Below, piece after piece: positions 37,266-45,646 of a stretch of DNA of 64,000 nt (position 1 is the first letter of the stretch; each line of letters starts with the position of its first letter). Source of the stretch: Bacteroidia bacterium (GTDB lineage Bacteria; Bacteroidota; Bacteroidia; J057); assembly GCA_022760475.1 (NCBI GenBank), contig JALEFZ010000055.1, forward strand, positions 186,001 through 250,000, written 5' to 3'. The translations under genes and the position numbers were made by a program. Below the pieces are notes generated by a model. That model saw nothing but the letters and a program-made list of their open reading frames with translations. It had not been told where the DNA came from and did no database searches.

Positions 37266-38374
37266 AACTGATAACCCATACCAAATTCCAGGAAGTCAGC
37301 TACAAAAACATGCGTTCGGATATAGACTCCGACGAATAAATTATGATCCGGGTCAATAAAGTTTGATTTAAGATAAATGTTGCTTCCCAGGCGACTGGTC
37401 CAGAAATTTTTCCTGCTGAATGTATTCCTTAGGTAGATATTTGCCTGGGTAAGCAATCCAATCCTTCCAAATAAGTATTCATGACCGATTGAGATGGATG
37501 GAAGGAATGTTTGAAAGGCCACATCGGGGCCATTAAATTCCTGATCTCTTTTGAAAGCCTGATTTGATAAATCCCAGGTAGATTCCAAACCAAAGAGGTA
37601 CCTACGTTTTCTCTTCACATTTCGGGCCATTTGAAATGAGAGGATGTATATGGGATATTTGGGTCCATTGAATGCAAAATCCTCTTTTATGCCCAGCCCG
37701 ACTTTAGGGACAAATTGCCATTTAGGTAGATCAAAATCTGAGTGATCTATGTCAACAACATTCTTCTCATCTCCTTGGAAGTGGTAAGATAAGCCTCCCA
37801 AGGCTTTGACGGTATTCAGCCCAAGATTAGGCACAGTAATTCTTGAATTGGATTGATGTACGAAATAACCCCCTAGCCTGATGGACAATGATGGATTCAG
37901 AAGATACTCAATCCTAAGCCCCAAACTTGCATGAAGGTTGAGCCGGGAACCAATGGCGTTGTTGATGGGGTTTTCTGTAGGGTGGAATATCTTTGTCTGC
38001 CAGCTCAATCCGTGGTCGAACCTGCCCCAAATTGAGAATTTTGATGTCCTGAGGTAAGCCTGGTCTATAAAGCCGTATATGGCATAGCTCTGACCAAGTA
38101 CGTCTGGATTCCCGTAGTCGAGGTACATCATTCCCAGACCGATTCTGGGTTTGCGATAGAATTTATGCCATGGAGTTTGCCCATTGGTTTGGAATGCCAG
38201 GTCAAGTCTTAAGTCCTGAGAACCACCTGATTGGTCAAAATTCAGTTTTGGGGTATGTTTAAGGGTTAGCCCTCTTCCATAATCAAAGGAAAGTGATTTC
38301 TTAAAGCCTTTTTGGGCATGTAAGGCTCCGAATGGGTAAGAGAACAAAATGAAGAGAATAACTACTTGCCGCAT
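37262..38374 (-). CDS. PagL-like lipid A 3-O-deacylase / acyloxyacyl hydrolase
   Basis: This 370-aa outer-membrane beta-barrel has a signal peptide (VVILFILFSYPFGALHAQ). The PagL-type catalytic region is GYFVHQSNSRITVPNLGLN, with the His-x-Ser-Asn dyad. Alternating hydrophobic strands follow to the aromatic end FGMGYQF. PagL trims the 3-position acyl chain of lipid A. The usual Glu after the HxSN is not obvious, so activity is uncertain. The barrel is larger than enterobacterial PagL. A terminator-like hairpin lies just upstream of the start codon. It lies tail-to-tail with GtrA. Confidence 0.72.
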   Translation of the reverse strand: MRQVVILFILFSYPFGALHAQKGFKKSLSFDYGRGLTLKHTPKLNFDQSGGSQDLRLDLAFQTNGQTPWHKFYRKPRIGLGMMYLDYGNPDVLGQSYAIYGFIDQAYLRTSKFSIWGRFDHGLSWQTKIFHPTENPINNAIGSRLNLHASLGLRIEYLLNPSLSIRLGGYFVHQSNSRITVPNLGLNTVKALGGLSYHFQGDEKNVVDIDHSDFDLPKWQFVPKVGLGIKEDFAFNGPKYPIYILSFQMARNVKRKRRYLFGLESTWDLSNQAFKRDQEFNGPDVAFQTFLPSISIGHEYLFGRIGLLTQANIYLRNTFSRKNFWTSRLGSNIYLKSNFIDPDHNLFVGVYIRTHVFVADFLEFGMGYQF

Positions 38375-38377
38375 AAC

Positions 38378-38400
38378 AAAAAAAGGCCGCCACTGGCGGC
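38378..38400 (-). terminator. intrinsic terminator-like hairpin in the leader of the PagL-like gene
   Basis: On the minus strand GCCGCC pairs perfectly with GGCGGC across a 3-nt loop (38386-38400) and runs directly into seven T (38378-38384), then GTT and the ATG at 38374. This is a complete intrinsic terminator 3-4 nt before the start codon. No minus-strand gene lies upstream (38555 is divergent), so it suggests attenuation or a very short leader RNA. Confidence 0.7.
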
Positions 38401-38439
38401 TCTTTGCAAGGAGTTTGGAAGTTAAACAATATTTGTGCT

Positions 38440-38447
38440 CAAATTTA
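38440..38447 (-). promoter_or_regulatory. candidate -7 element for the PagL-like gene (TAAATTTG on minus)
   Basis: Minus-strand TAAATTTG (plus CAAATTTA) fits TAnnTTTG. Transcription would start near 38433 and give a leader of about 60 nt that includes the terminator-like hairpin. No clear -33 element is seen. Confidence 0.45.
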
Positions 38448-38508
38448 ATGAAAAAGTGTATTTAGAAGGCGATTTTTTTAGAAAATCCTAGTAAATTCAA
38501 CTAAGCAT

Positions 38509-38516
38509 TATATTTG
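38509..38516 (+). promoter_or_regulatory. candidate -7 element for the NlpC/P60 gene (TATATTTG)
   Basis: TATATTTG fits the TAnnTTTG consensus 38 bp before the ATG at 38555. No convincing -33 TTG is present. Confidence 0.45.
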
Positions 38517-38554
38517 ATAATATTTAGCTAATAGCTATTTCCTTTTTTGTAAAT

Positions 38555-39337
38555 ATGTCAGATGATGGGAGTCATATAGACCGGCGGTATTTTTGCCTCG
38601 AAGCCGCCATCCCGATCCGATCCTCTCCTTCAGAGTCGTCGGAAATGATTAGCCAACTTATATTTGGAGATTTTGCCTACCATCAAGACCAGAAAGACTC
38701 CTGGACTTACATTAAATGCGAATACGATTCCTATGAAGGATGGGTAGACAGTAAAATGCTGACTGAGATCCCGGAGGACTTTGATACTTCCTTATTGGTA
38801 TGGAAATGGATCAAGCAGGCCTCTATCGTGTTTGGAGACAGTCCTTATAGTATGTCCCTTCCCATAGGTGCAAGAGTGCCTTACCTGGCGAATGAGATTT
38901 GGACTCCGAATGGCCAAAAGGTAGATCTCCAGGATGGAAGTGTGTTTTTTGAGAAGGCAGAACAGCAGATTCTACCATCTATAGCCTTCACGTTCATGCA
39001 TACTCCTTACCTCTGGGGAGGAAGTTCCTCTTTTGGGATAGATTGCTCAGGTTTTACACAACGAATTTATCGAATAAATGGCCGCTACCTTCCCAGGGAT
39101 TCCAGGGACCAGGAAGGCCTTGGCAATAGGGTGAATTTTGAGGAAAGTCGCGCAGGAGACCTTGCTTTTTTCTCAAAACCTATGCGGGAAAAGGTTACAC
39201 ACGTAGGATTAATTATAGATAATGATCGAATCATACATGCTTCCGGGCGTGTTAGAATAGATAAACTGACGTCAACTGGAATTATACATTCCGAAGAACA
39301 CAAACTGACTCATGAGTTGATTAGTATTAAGCGATGA
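38555..39337 (+). CDS. NlpC/P60-family peptidase with SH3-like N-terminus
   Basis: This 260-aa C40 peptidase has an SH3b-like N-terminal half (IFGDFAYHQDQKDSWTYIKC, YEGWVDSKML) and a C-terminal catalytic domain. The domain opens at PYLWGGSSSFGIDCSGFTQ with Cys-164, then has YLPRDSRDQEGLG and THVGLIIDNDRIIHASGRVR with His-216. Such enzymes cleave gamma-D-Glu-diaminopimelate bonds in peptidoglycan. There is no signal peptide, so it probably acts on recycled muropeptides in the cytoplasm or is exported by another route. Its stop overlaps the HNH start by 4 bp. Confidence 0.88.
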   Translation: MSDDGSHIDRRYFCLEAAIPIRSSPSESSEMISQLIFGDFAYHQDQKDSWTYIKCEYDSYEGWVDSKMLTEIPEDFDTSLLVWKWIKQASIVFGDSPYSMSLPIGARVPYLANEIWTPNGQKVDLQDGSVFFEKAEQQILPSIAFTFMHTPYLWGGSSSFGIDCSGFTQRIYRINGRYLPRDSRDQEGLGNRVNFEESRAGDLAFFSKPMREKVTHVGLIIDNDRIIHASGRVRIDKLTSTGIIHSEEHKLTHELISIKR

Positions 39338-39840
39338 TAGTTAGAGAAAGTGTACTTGTACTGAATCAGGATTATCAGGCAATTGGAGTTTGTTCTGTTG
39401 AACGAGCATTTGTATTGGTCATGTTGCAAAAGGCAGAAATGCTCTCAGACAATGACTCACGCAAGCTGCGCTCCATAACTGAGGATTTTCGTTTTCCATC
39501 CATCATTCGTTTGTACCGATACGTTCATTTGCCTTACAAGAGAGTTAACCTATCGAGGCACAATATTTTCAAGCGAGACAGGAACCGCTGTGTGTATTGT
39601 GGCAGTAGAGACTCTTTGACCATTGATCATGTTGTACCTAAATCAGTGGGCGGCAGGGATACTTGGGACAACCTGGTAACAGCGTGTCAGAAGTGCAATG
39701 CGAAGAAAGGTAGTATGACGCCGGAACAAGCAGGCATGGATTTGGGGCATCAGCCATTCCGACCCAGCTTTGTGATGTTTCTAAGTAATTTTGCTGGCGA
39801 AGTGCGAGAGGATTGGAAACCCTACCTTTACATGTCCTGA
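39334..39840 (+). CDS. HNH endonuclease
   Basis: This 168-aa HNH nuclease has the metal motif DSLTIDHVVPKSVGG (catalytic DH) and two CxxC pairs, CVYCG and CQKCN, binding structural zinc. The N-terminal half (VLVLNQDYQAIGVCSVERAFVLV) is the conserved domain seen in bacterial HNH relatives of the 5-methylcytosine-specific McrA type. It is translationally coupled to the NlpC/P60 gene. No mobile context except the palindromic element that follows 28 bp later. The physiological DNA substrate is unknown. Confidence 0.88.
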   Translation: MIVRESVLVLNQDYQAIGVCSVERAFVLVMLQKAEMLSDNDSRKLRSITEDFRFPSIIRLYRYVHLPYKRVNLSRHNIFKRDRNRCVYCGSRDSLTIDHVVPKSVGGRDTWDNLVTACQKCNAKKGSMTPEQAGMDLGHQPFRPSFVMFLSNFAGEVREDWKPYLYMS

Positions 39841-39868
39841 TTCGGGAGACTTACTTGATTCTGATTGA

Positions 39869-40028
39869 GAGACTGTTTAAGATTTATTCTTCTGGATTAC
39901 AGTTGTCTTTCAAGAACCTGAGTTCGAAATTTTTTTGAGCTTTAGCCCCACTAAAGCCCCAAAAAATTCCTTCCTCAGAACCCTAAAGTTCTGCCTGTAA
40001 TCTTAAAATTCTAAACTTAGACAGTCTC
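39869..40028. repeat. 160-bp imperfect inverted repeat, MITE-like
   Basis: The ends GAGACTGTTTAAG and CTTAGACAGTCTC are inverted with one mismatch. Inside, GATTACAG pairs with CTGTAATC, a GAAATTTTTTTGAGCTTTAG arm pairs well with CTAAAGCCCCAAAAAATTCC, and a 5-nt loop CCCCA closes GCTTTAG/CTAAAGC. The whole unit is therefore one large palindrome with about 78-bp arms and no gene. A weaker outer match (GGGAGAC / GTCTCCC) extends it. Such a form fits a miniature inverted-repeat element or a large RNA hairpin; a target-site duplication is not evident. Confidence 0.6.
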
Positions 40029-40140
40029 TGAATTTTCAAAGGTCTCCCTGGAGAATCCACCTTACACTGAGGTGGGGCAGGATACTGACCCTTTATATTT
40101 TTCGAAAATCTTTTCAGGATAAGTAGTTAACTCACTGATT

Positions 40141-40187
40141 TTCAAATAGAAAAGCCGAGATGAAACATCTCGGCTTTTCTATTTGAA
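40141..40187. terminator. bidirectional terminator with 22-bp perfect arms
   Basis: Perfect 22-bp arms (40141-40162 and 40166-40187, core GCCGAGATG/CATCTCGGC) with a 3-nt loop AAA. The T/A-rich outer stem serves both the HNH gene (plus) and the convergent OmpA-like gene (minus, stop at 40199). Confidence 0.88.
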
Positions 40188-40198
40188 ATAAATAACAA

Positions 40199-40654
40199 TT
40201 ATTCATTCCATACCACATCACAAACTACCCTCCTTTGAAGTAGCTTGCTCGGTCTGGGGTCTTCAGCCGATCTGAATTGCCAGGGTTGGTGGTGAATGGT
40301 AATGATTCTTTTTCTGGAAATTTGGTAATCCTTTTTCAAAACCCGTTTGATTTTCTTCATCCTCTTTTTATTGAGGCGACGGGGCTTTCTTTCGAATCTC
40401 TTGTAAAGAGCTTGGGTTCTGATTCGAATATTTGCATCCTTATGGAGGTGCATCATAAAGGCGATATAGCTAAGGTCTTCCTTGGCACGGTCATCAACGA
40501 ATGATGAGCCTTCCTGGAAATAGATGAGCGGAAGAACCAAACTTCTCTTTCCATTAAGGGTATCCAGTCCAAAAAAGCCAGCTTCTGCCTGGGCAAATCC
40601 GCTGATTGGAAGAACTAGAGCAAGCATGTTAAACAGCAGAGCAAGTCTTTTCAT
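40199..40654 (-). CDS. secreted protein with a degenerate OmpA-like domain
   Basis: This 151-aa protein has a signal peptide (ALLFNMLALVLPISGFAQA). The rest resembles a short OmpA C-terminal domain: YFQEGSSFVDDRAKEDLSYIAFMM matches the F.xGSSxL...L..IA opening, the basic region follows, and LLQRRVVCDVVWNE replaces the usual NRRVEF strand. The peptidoglycan-binding Asp/Arg pair is not certain, so binding is doubtful. It has a convergent terminator with the HNH gene. A TATATTTG -7 element may lie at 40738-40745 (minus). Confidence 0.65.
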   Translation of the reverse strand: MKRLALLFNMLALVLPISGFAQAEAGFFGLDTLNGKRSLVLPLIYFQEGSSFVDDRAKEDLSYIAFMMHLHKDANIRIRTQALYKRFERKPRRLNKKRMKKIKRVLKKDYQISRKRIITIHHQPWQFRSAEDPRPSKLLQRRVVCDVVWNE

Positions 40655-40972
40655 ATGTGTTTGGGCAAAACTTGGTTGTTGGATTAACTTGTTTAAAAAC
40701 GAAAAGCTTGTATTAATTCGTATAATTTGGGTTTGATCAAATATACATATTTTTTAAAAAAATTATTTCTGCTTTCCGTTATTTATACGTGCTGTTTAAG
40801 TTTTGGGTTGTTAAATGCCTGATTATGTGAATAGTAAATAAAAGTGCCTTTCTTCTTCAAAAAACATTACAATTATGTATCAGAATAGACTGAAATTAAG
40901 GTTTTGTCTGAAAAAAACTTTTGTAATTTCGAACTCGTCAAACAAGAATTCATTTGTATTGGTTGGTAGCCT
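40655..40972. other. 318-bp divergent intergenic region
   Basis: AT-rich promoter region. It contains a minus-strand TATATTTG (40738-40745) for the OmpA-like gene and a plus-strand promoter at 40904-40931 for the DUF6728 gene. The minus-strand frame running across it from 41289 is a shadow. Confidence 0.55.
40904..40931 (+). promoter_or_regulatory. promoter for the DUF6728-like gene
   Basis: TTG (40904-40906), 17 bp, then TAATTTCG (40924-40931), one mismatch to TAnnTTTG. It lies 41 bp before the ATG at 40973, with a correct spacing for the Bacteroidota -33/-7 promoter. Confidence 0.55.
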
Positions 40973-41134
40973 ATGGAAGTATTAAAAAAGATAATAGGAT
41001 ACATCACGTTCAAGAAACGTGATCCCGAGGAACCTTCAAATTTCAACTTGAAGATGATGCATGGTATCAATAAAGTATCGATAATCATGTTCTTGATCGG
41101 TATTGTGGTATTGATCATCAAGTTGTCCAAATAA
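40973..41134 (+). CDS. small membrane protein, DUF6728-like
   Basis: This 53-aa protein is below the length of most gene callers. It starts MEVLKKIIGYITFKKRD, then PEEPSNFNLKMMHGINKVS, and ends with one membrane helix (IIMFLIGIVVLIIKLSK). The KKRDPxxPSNFNLxxMHxIN pattern is that of the Bacteroidota DUF6728 family, which has no known function. A promoter and an AT-rich spacer before mgtE (70 bp) fit a real gene. Confidence 0.75.
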   Translation: MEVLKKIIGYITFKKRDPEEPSNFNLKMMHGINKVSIIMFLIGIVVLIIKLSK

Positions 41135-41204
41135 GTCCTGTATTCAGATAGGGTTTTTATTGGCCAATACACATAAATTCTTGAAGCACTAGTGAAACCT
41201 GGAA

Positions 41205-42635
41205 ATGGCCAAGACCCGAAGCCGCGAAGAAGACCGTGTAGAAAGGGTTCAACGATTGTTGAAATCCCCCAATGCCCGTATACAGGCATTGATGGGAGTA
41301 CTACACCCTACGGAGATTGCTCAGGTTCTTGAAGATACGCCTCATGACACGCGCCGGAAGATCATTTCCCAGCTTCCTCCTGAAGTATTGTCAGAAGCCA
41401 TTTCCGAAATGGATGAGGATAGCTATCCTGGACAGCTTCTATTATTGCTGAATCCTGAAGTTGCAGCTGAAATACTCAAAGAGTTGGACTTTGACGACGG
41501 AGCAGACCTACTGTCCCAACTCCCCGAACATCAGCAGAACGCCATCATGAAGTACCTTCCTGACGAAGAGGAAGATGTACTTAATCAATTACTTAAATAC
41601 GACGAAGATACCGCAGGGGGATTGATGAACCCTGAAGTAGTATCTGTCAGAGAAAATACCTCTAAACTGGAAGCCCTTAAAGATGTGGTCAGCCAATCGG
41701 AGGAAATGGAGGAGTTTTATACCATCTACGTTACAGACGATGAGTCTATTCTGAAGGGTTATCTGACTCTGAGGGGCTTGTTTGTAGCTCGTGGTACCGA
41801 GCTTATCAGAAATATCATGTCTACCGACATCGTCAGCGTAGCTGTAGATATGGACCAGGAAGAAGTGGCCAAACTCATGTCTCAATATAACCTGCCAACC
41901 CTGCCAGTTGTAGATCATGATGGCAAGTTGCTGGGAAGGGTAACCTTTGATGATGTGATGGACGTCATTGAGGAGGAGAGTACGGAAGACCTCCTGAACT
42001 TTGCAGGTGTATCTGATGAAGAGAACCTTCGTGGTGGCTGGGCAGATGCCGTGAAAAGCCGAATTCCATGGCTGCTTATCAACCTGGTAACTGCTTCTAT
42101 TGCTGCGTTTACCATTTCCAATTTTTCAGATACCATCAATAAACTGGTACTTCTTACGACTTTGATGCCCATCATTGCAGGGGTTTCGGGGAATGGAGCT
42201 ACGCAGACATTGGCGGTTACCATTCGAAGAATTTCTACTGATGGGATTCCTACCAGAAAGGCTTTTGGGGTGGTTTTGAAGGAGTTGAGTGTAGGTGGAA
42301 TGAATGGTTTGATGTTAGGGGCAGTCGTTTCTATTGCAATTTCACTGATCTACTCGGATCTTCGACCGGAATTTATAGCTATGCTGGGATTGGTGGTCTT
42401 TTTGGCGATGTTTGGCAACCTGATGTTGGCTGGCTTTGCGGGTTCCATTATTCCCATTACCCTGGAGAGGCTTGGCGTCGATCCTGCAGTCGCTTCTTCT
42501 ATATTGATCACGGCATTCACAGATATCATTGGATACCTGCTGTTATTTGGCTTGGCGAGTAAGATTCTTCTTCCGCTGGTAAGCTCAGTACATGAGATTG
42601 GGAGTTATTTTTTGGATCCCCTGCTCATTCCCTAG
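41205..42635 (+). CDS. mgtE: magnesium transporter MgtE
   Basis: MgtE is a Mg2+-gated channel for magnesium uptake. The 476-aa protein has the N domain (residues 1 to about 130, superhelical), two CBS domains (about 135-260: TIYVTDDESILKGYLTLR; NIMSTDIVSVAVDMDQEEVAKLM), a plug helix and five membrane helices. The signature PIIAGVSGNGATQTLAV is in the pore helix. It is complete. Its stop overlaps the convergent histidine kinase stop by 4 bp. Confidence 0.96.
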   Translation: MAKTRSREEDRVERVQRLLKSPNARIQALMGVLHPTEIAQVLEDTPHDTRRKIISQLPPEVLSEAISEMDEDSYPGQLLLLLNPEVAAEILKELDFDDGADLLSQLPEHQQNAIMKYLPDEEEDVLNQLLKYDEDTAGGLMNPEVVSVRENTSKLEALKDVVSQSEEMEEFYTIYVTDDESILKGYLTLRGLFVARGTELIRNIMSTDIVSVAVDMDQEEVAKLMSQYNLPTLPVVDHDGKLLGRVTFDDVMDVIEEESTEDLLNFAGVSDEENLRGGWADAVKSRIPWLLINLVTASIAAFTISNFSDTINKLVLLTTLMPIIAGVSGNGATQTLAVTIRRISTDGIPTRKAFGVVLKELSVGGMNGLMLGAVVSIAISLIYSDLRPEFIAMLGLVVFLAMFGNLMLAGFAGSIIPITLERLGVDPAVASSILITAFTDIIGYLLLFGLASKILLPLVSSVHEIGSYFLDPLLIP

Positions 42636-45600
42636 AAAGAAAACTCTAGCGGCCCAACGTGCATGGGTAAAGTCATTTCCACTACCGTTCCTTCCACCTC
42701 TCCATTTGGACTTTTCTCCTCTCTGATATCCAGGAAGTATTCCTTTTCGGTCATCCTGGCAAATAATGCCAGACGATCCTTGGTGATCTTCATGCCCTTG
42801 GATACATGATCGCTGGGGCGGTTACGCCTCATGTTGCGGCTGGCCTCTATCCCAATTCCATTATCTCTGATTTCGATGCTAAGGTAATCTTCATCTTTTT
42901 GTATAAGGGTGATTTCAATGATTCCATCCTTTTCCAATGACATGATCCCGTGCTTGATGGAGTTTTCTACGAAGGGCTGAAGAACCATTGGGGGAATTTT
43001 GGTTTCTGACAGGTCAATTTCAGGGTCAATGCTCACCTTGTAATCGAATTTTTCAGGGAACCTCATTTTTTCCAAACCCATATACAACTTCAGGCGATCA
43101 ATCTCTTCTCCTAAAGAAATGTAATCCAATTTGGTACTATCGAGGTTTTTTCTCACAAGTTTTGCAAAGCTAGACAAAAACTTATGCGCAGCCTTCTTAT
43201 CATTTCTTTGAATGAAGTTCTGAATAGATTGTAGGGCATTGAAGGTGAAATGAGGATTCATCATGGCATATAGGGCCTGATGTTCCAACTGAAGTTTTTC
43301 GGCGGTATTCCTGATCTTTCTTTCTTCCTCCTTTTGCCGTCTTTGTGTAGCGCTATTTCGGTACCATAGGAATGCAATGCTTGCCAGAATCAAAAAGCCA
43401 AGAATTTGGAAAAAGGGTTTTTGCCAGAAAGGAGGTTCGATGTAGAAAGAAAAGCTCTTGGTATAGCTATAGTTCCAGGGTTCTGTTTCCCTTTTGGCGG
43501 TGATGATAAACTCATAGTTACCTGGACCTAAATTCGGGTAAAATACAGAATTGCCATGGGTAGGTTTCTGCCAATCCTTATCTACCCCATCCAATTTAAA
43601 ACGATACTCTACCTGATCAGGGCTTTTAAGGCTAATCCCTATAAACTCAAAATCTACCCTTGTTTGAGTGAAAGGTAAGGTAAGGTTTTGAGGCAGGTTC
43701 ATGCTATCCAGTTCATAGGTTTCGATCCACTCATGAGGCTCTTTTCCCAAGATCTTGGTTATATAAAGGGCGGGAGGATACTGGAATTGCATGCTGCGGG
43801 TTAAGAATGGTCTGTGAGAAGCTCCTTCAGAAGTTCCAATCCAGACTCCTCCATTGCTATCAAGGAACAGGGCATTGGCGTTACATTCTTTTGAGAGAAG
43901 ACCATCTTTTTCGATGTAATGTTCAAAGGTATTTTTGGGTTTCGTAGGGTCAAAATCGGGCAGTGAAAGTCTGTAAGCACCATTTTCTGTTCCGACCCAG
44001 AGGTACTTATCCTTTTCAATCATCAAACTGACAATGGTATGTGCACCTGCGGTCCCACTAATTTTGATCCAGTGGGCTTTTCCGGCAATTATACATGCCA
44101 ATCCCTTTGAGCTACCGACCCATTCCCTTCCAAAACTATCTTCCACCAAGGTAATTACATTGTTCCCAATCGCATCTTCGTCCTCGAAAATCGATATTTT
44201 CCCATCTTTTAATTTGGCCAGGCCTTGTTTGGTACCAATCCAAAGGGTGCCATCTCCGGCTGGGAGTATGGAGTAGATTGTCTCTGAGGGTAGACCGTCA
44301 TTTTGATTAAATTCAAGGGTGATTTTATCATTTTTGAAAGAGTAAAGCCCCTTATCAGTTCCAATCCAGAGTCGATCGTTTTCTTCTTCAATTACCCAGT
44401 ATACAGCATTGCAATCCAGTCCATCCTTTTCGTCAAAGACAGTGAATATCCCTCCTGAATAGCGGGTAAGGGTTCCATTGTAGGAAGCGAACCAAAAGTT
44501 GCCCCTACTGTCTTCGAAGCTGGAACAAATGCCCTTTCCTCCCAATCCATCTTTCTCTGTGAGGGTCTGTACCTTTTTACCATTTCGGAGAACACTGATT
44601 CCTCTGTCCTTGGTACTTATCCAAATTTGACCCTGCTTGTCTTCCAGGAATGATTTTGCAATGTTACTCGGCAGTACTTTTTTACCTGCATAACTTTCGA
44701 ACGTTCCTTCTGTAATTCTTCTTAATCCTCCACCATCTGTTCCAAACCAGATATTTCCTTCTCTATCCAGGATCGAGGAGGTAATTTTGATACTGAGAGA
44801 TTCATTTTCTGGTTGGAATGCAAGGATTTTATTTTGCTCTCTATCCAGTTTTCCGATTCCATTACCTGTACCAACCCAAATATTCTCACTCTCATCTTCA
44901 ATGATCGTAAAGACCCTTGGATCGGAGAAGGTTTCACCATCCAGGATGTAGTAAGAATTGGGAGAATTGTCATTTGGGTTGAAGGAAGTTACTCCAGTAT
45001 TGGTTCCCATCCAGATATTCCCTTTACTGTCTTCGAAAAGGCAATTTATGGGACCTGGGAAGCCTGTGTACTTTTCAATTTTACCATCACTTTCTTTGAG
45101 GAATAAGCCTTCTTGAGCTCCAATCCACAGCCTTTCATTGGAGTCGTAACAAAAATCCAGGATGTTGGCTTGAGAAAGCCATTTATCTCCCTGGAAAGGG
45201 TTGTGGTAGAAGCTGTCTTTTTGAAAGTACCAAATGCCATGGCCGTTGCTTCCTATCCAGATATTCCCGTGGGAATCTTCCTCTAATGCTGAGTAACCGC
45301 CATCATACATTTCCTTTCTGTCTGATAGGCTATTGAGGGTAAGGCCATTAAAGATATCTAACCCATTTTCCGTTGCAATCCATATCCTGCCCTGGCTGTC
45401 TTCGAGTAAATCTGATATAAAGTTACCCGAAAGGTCTTCCTGGTAATTTTTAAAGGTAATCCCATCGAACCGGTCTACGCCCCTGTGGGTTCCCAGCCAT
45501 AAATAACCCTTGTCATCTTCCAGAATCGCAATTACCTGCGATTGGGAGAGCCCATCTTTTGTGGAAAAAGTGGTTACGTTGTAAACCTGACCATAAGCTG

Positions 45601-45646
45601 AGAGCGTCAGGAATACCATGAACATTAAAATAGGGGTACAACGCAT
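42632..45646 (-). CDS. beta-propeller sensor histidine kinase (LytS-like), orphan
   Basis: This 1004-aa sensor has a signal peptide (residues 1 to about 20). Repeated Reg_prop beta-propeller blades follow (residues about 25-650; for example LWLGTHRGVDRFDG, IWIGSNGHGIWYF, LWIGTDKGLYSF, VWIGTSEGASH), then a Y_Y_Y domain (about 660-730) and one membrane helix (ILGFLILASIAFLWY). A His_kinase domain has MNPHFTFNALQSIQNFI (His near 799), and an HATPase segment begins NSIKHGIMSLEKDG. The layout is that of two-component sensors for surface glycans in Bacteroidota, but without the AraC-type output, so it needs a separate response regulator, none of which is adjacent. Confidence 0.9.
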   Translation of the reverse strand: MRCTPILMFMVFLTLSAYGQVYNVTTFSTKDGLSQSQVIAILEDDKGYLWLGTHRGVDRFDGITFKNYQEDLSGNFISDLLEDSQGRIWIATENGLDIFNGLTLNSLSDRKEMYDGGYSALEEDSHGNIWIGSNGHGIWYFQKDSFYHNPFQGDKWLSQANILDFCYDSNERLWIGAQEGLFLKESDGKIEKYTGFPGPINCLFEDSKGNIWMGTNTGVTSFNPNDNSPNSYYILDGETFSDPRVFTIIEDESENIWVGTGNGIGKLDREQNKILAFQPENESLSIKITSSILDREGNIWFGTDGGGLRRITEGTFESYAGKKVLPSNIAKSFLEDKQGQIWISTKDRGISVLRNGKKVQTLTEKDGLGGKGICSSFEDSRGNFWFASYNGTLTRYSGGIFTVFDEKDGLDCNAVYWVIEEENDRLWIGTDKGLYSFKNDKITLEFNQNDGLPSETIYSILPAGDGTLWIGTKQGLAKLKDGKISIFEDEDAIGNNVITLVEDSFGREWVGSSKGLACIIAGKAHWIKISGTAGAHTIVSLMIEKDKYLWVGTENGAYRLSLPDFDPTKPKNTFEHYIEKDGLLSKECNANALFLDSNGGVWIGTSEGASHRPFLTRSMQFQYPPALYITKILGKEPHEWIETYELDSMNLPQNLTLPFTQTRVDFEFIGISLKSPDQVEYRFKLDGVDKDWQKPTHGNSVFYPNLGPGNYEFIITAKRETEPWNYSYTKSFSFYIEPPFWQKPFFQILGFLILASIAFLWYRNSATQRRQKEEERKIRNTAEKLQLEHQALYAMMNPHFTFNALQSIQNFIQRNDKKAAHKFLSSFAKLVRKNLDSTKLDYISLGEEIDRLKLYMGLEKMRFPEKFDYKVSIDPEIDLSETKIPPMVLQPFVENSIKHGIMSLEKDGIIEITLIQKDEDYLSIEIRDNGIGIEASRNMRRNRPSDHVSKGMKITKDRLALFARMTEKEYFLDIREEKSPNGEVEGTVVEMTLPMHVGPLEFSF

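Larger units (their letters stand above)
39841..40198. other. 358-bp intergenic region with nested palindromes
   Basis: This stretch holds a 160-bp imperfect palindrome (39869-40028), a small hairpin CCACCT/AGGTGG (40057-40075) and a long perfect terminator palindrome (40141-40187), each listed or described separately. No open frame. Confidence 0.7.

Noticed and set aside
40873..41289. 138-aa minus-strand open frame
   Set aside because: It overlaps the DUF6728-like gene, its promoter and the start of mgtE, and reads as unpatterned sequence. It is the shadow of the plus-strand genes.
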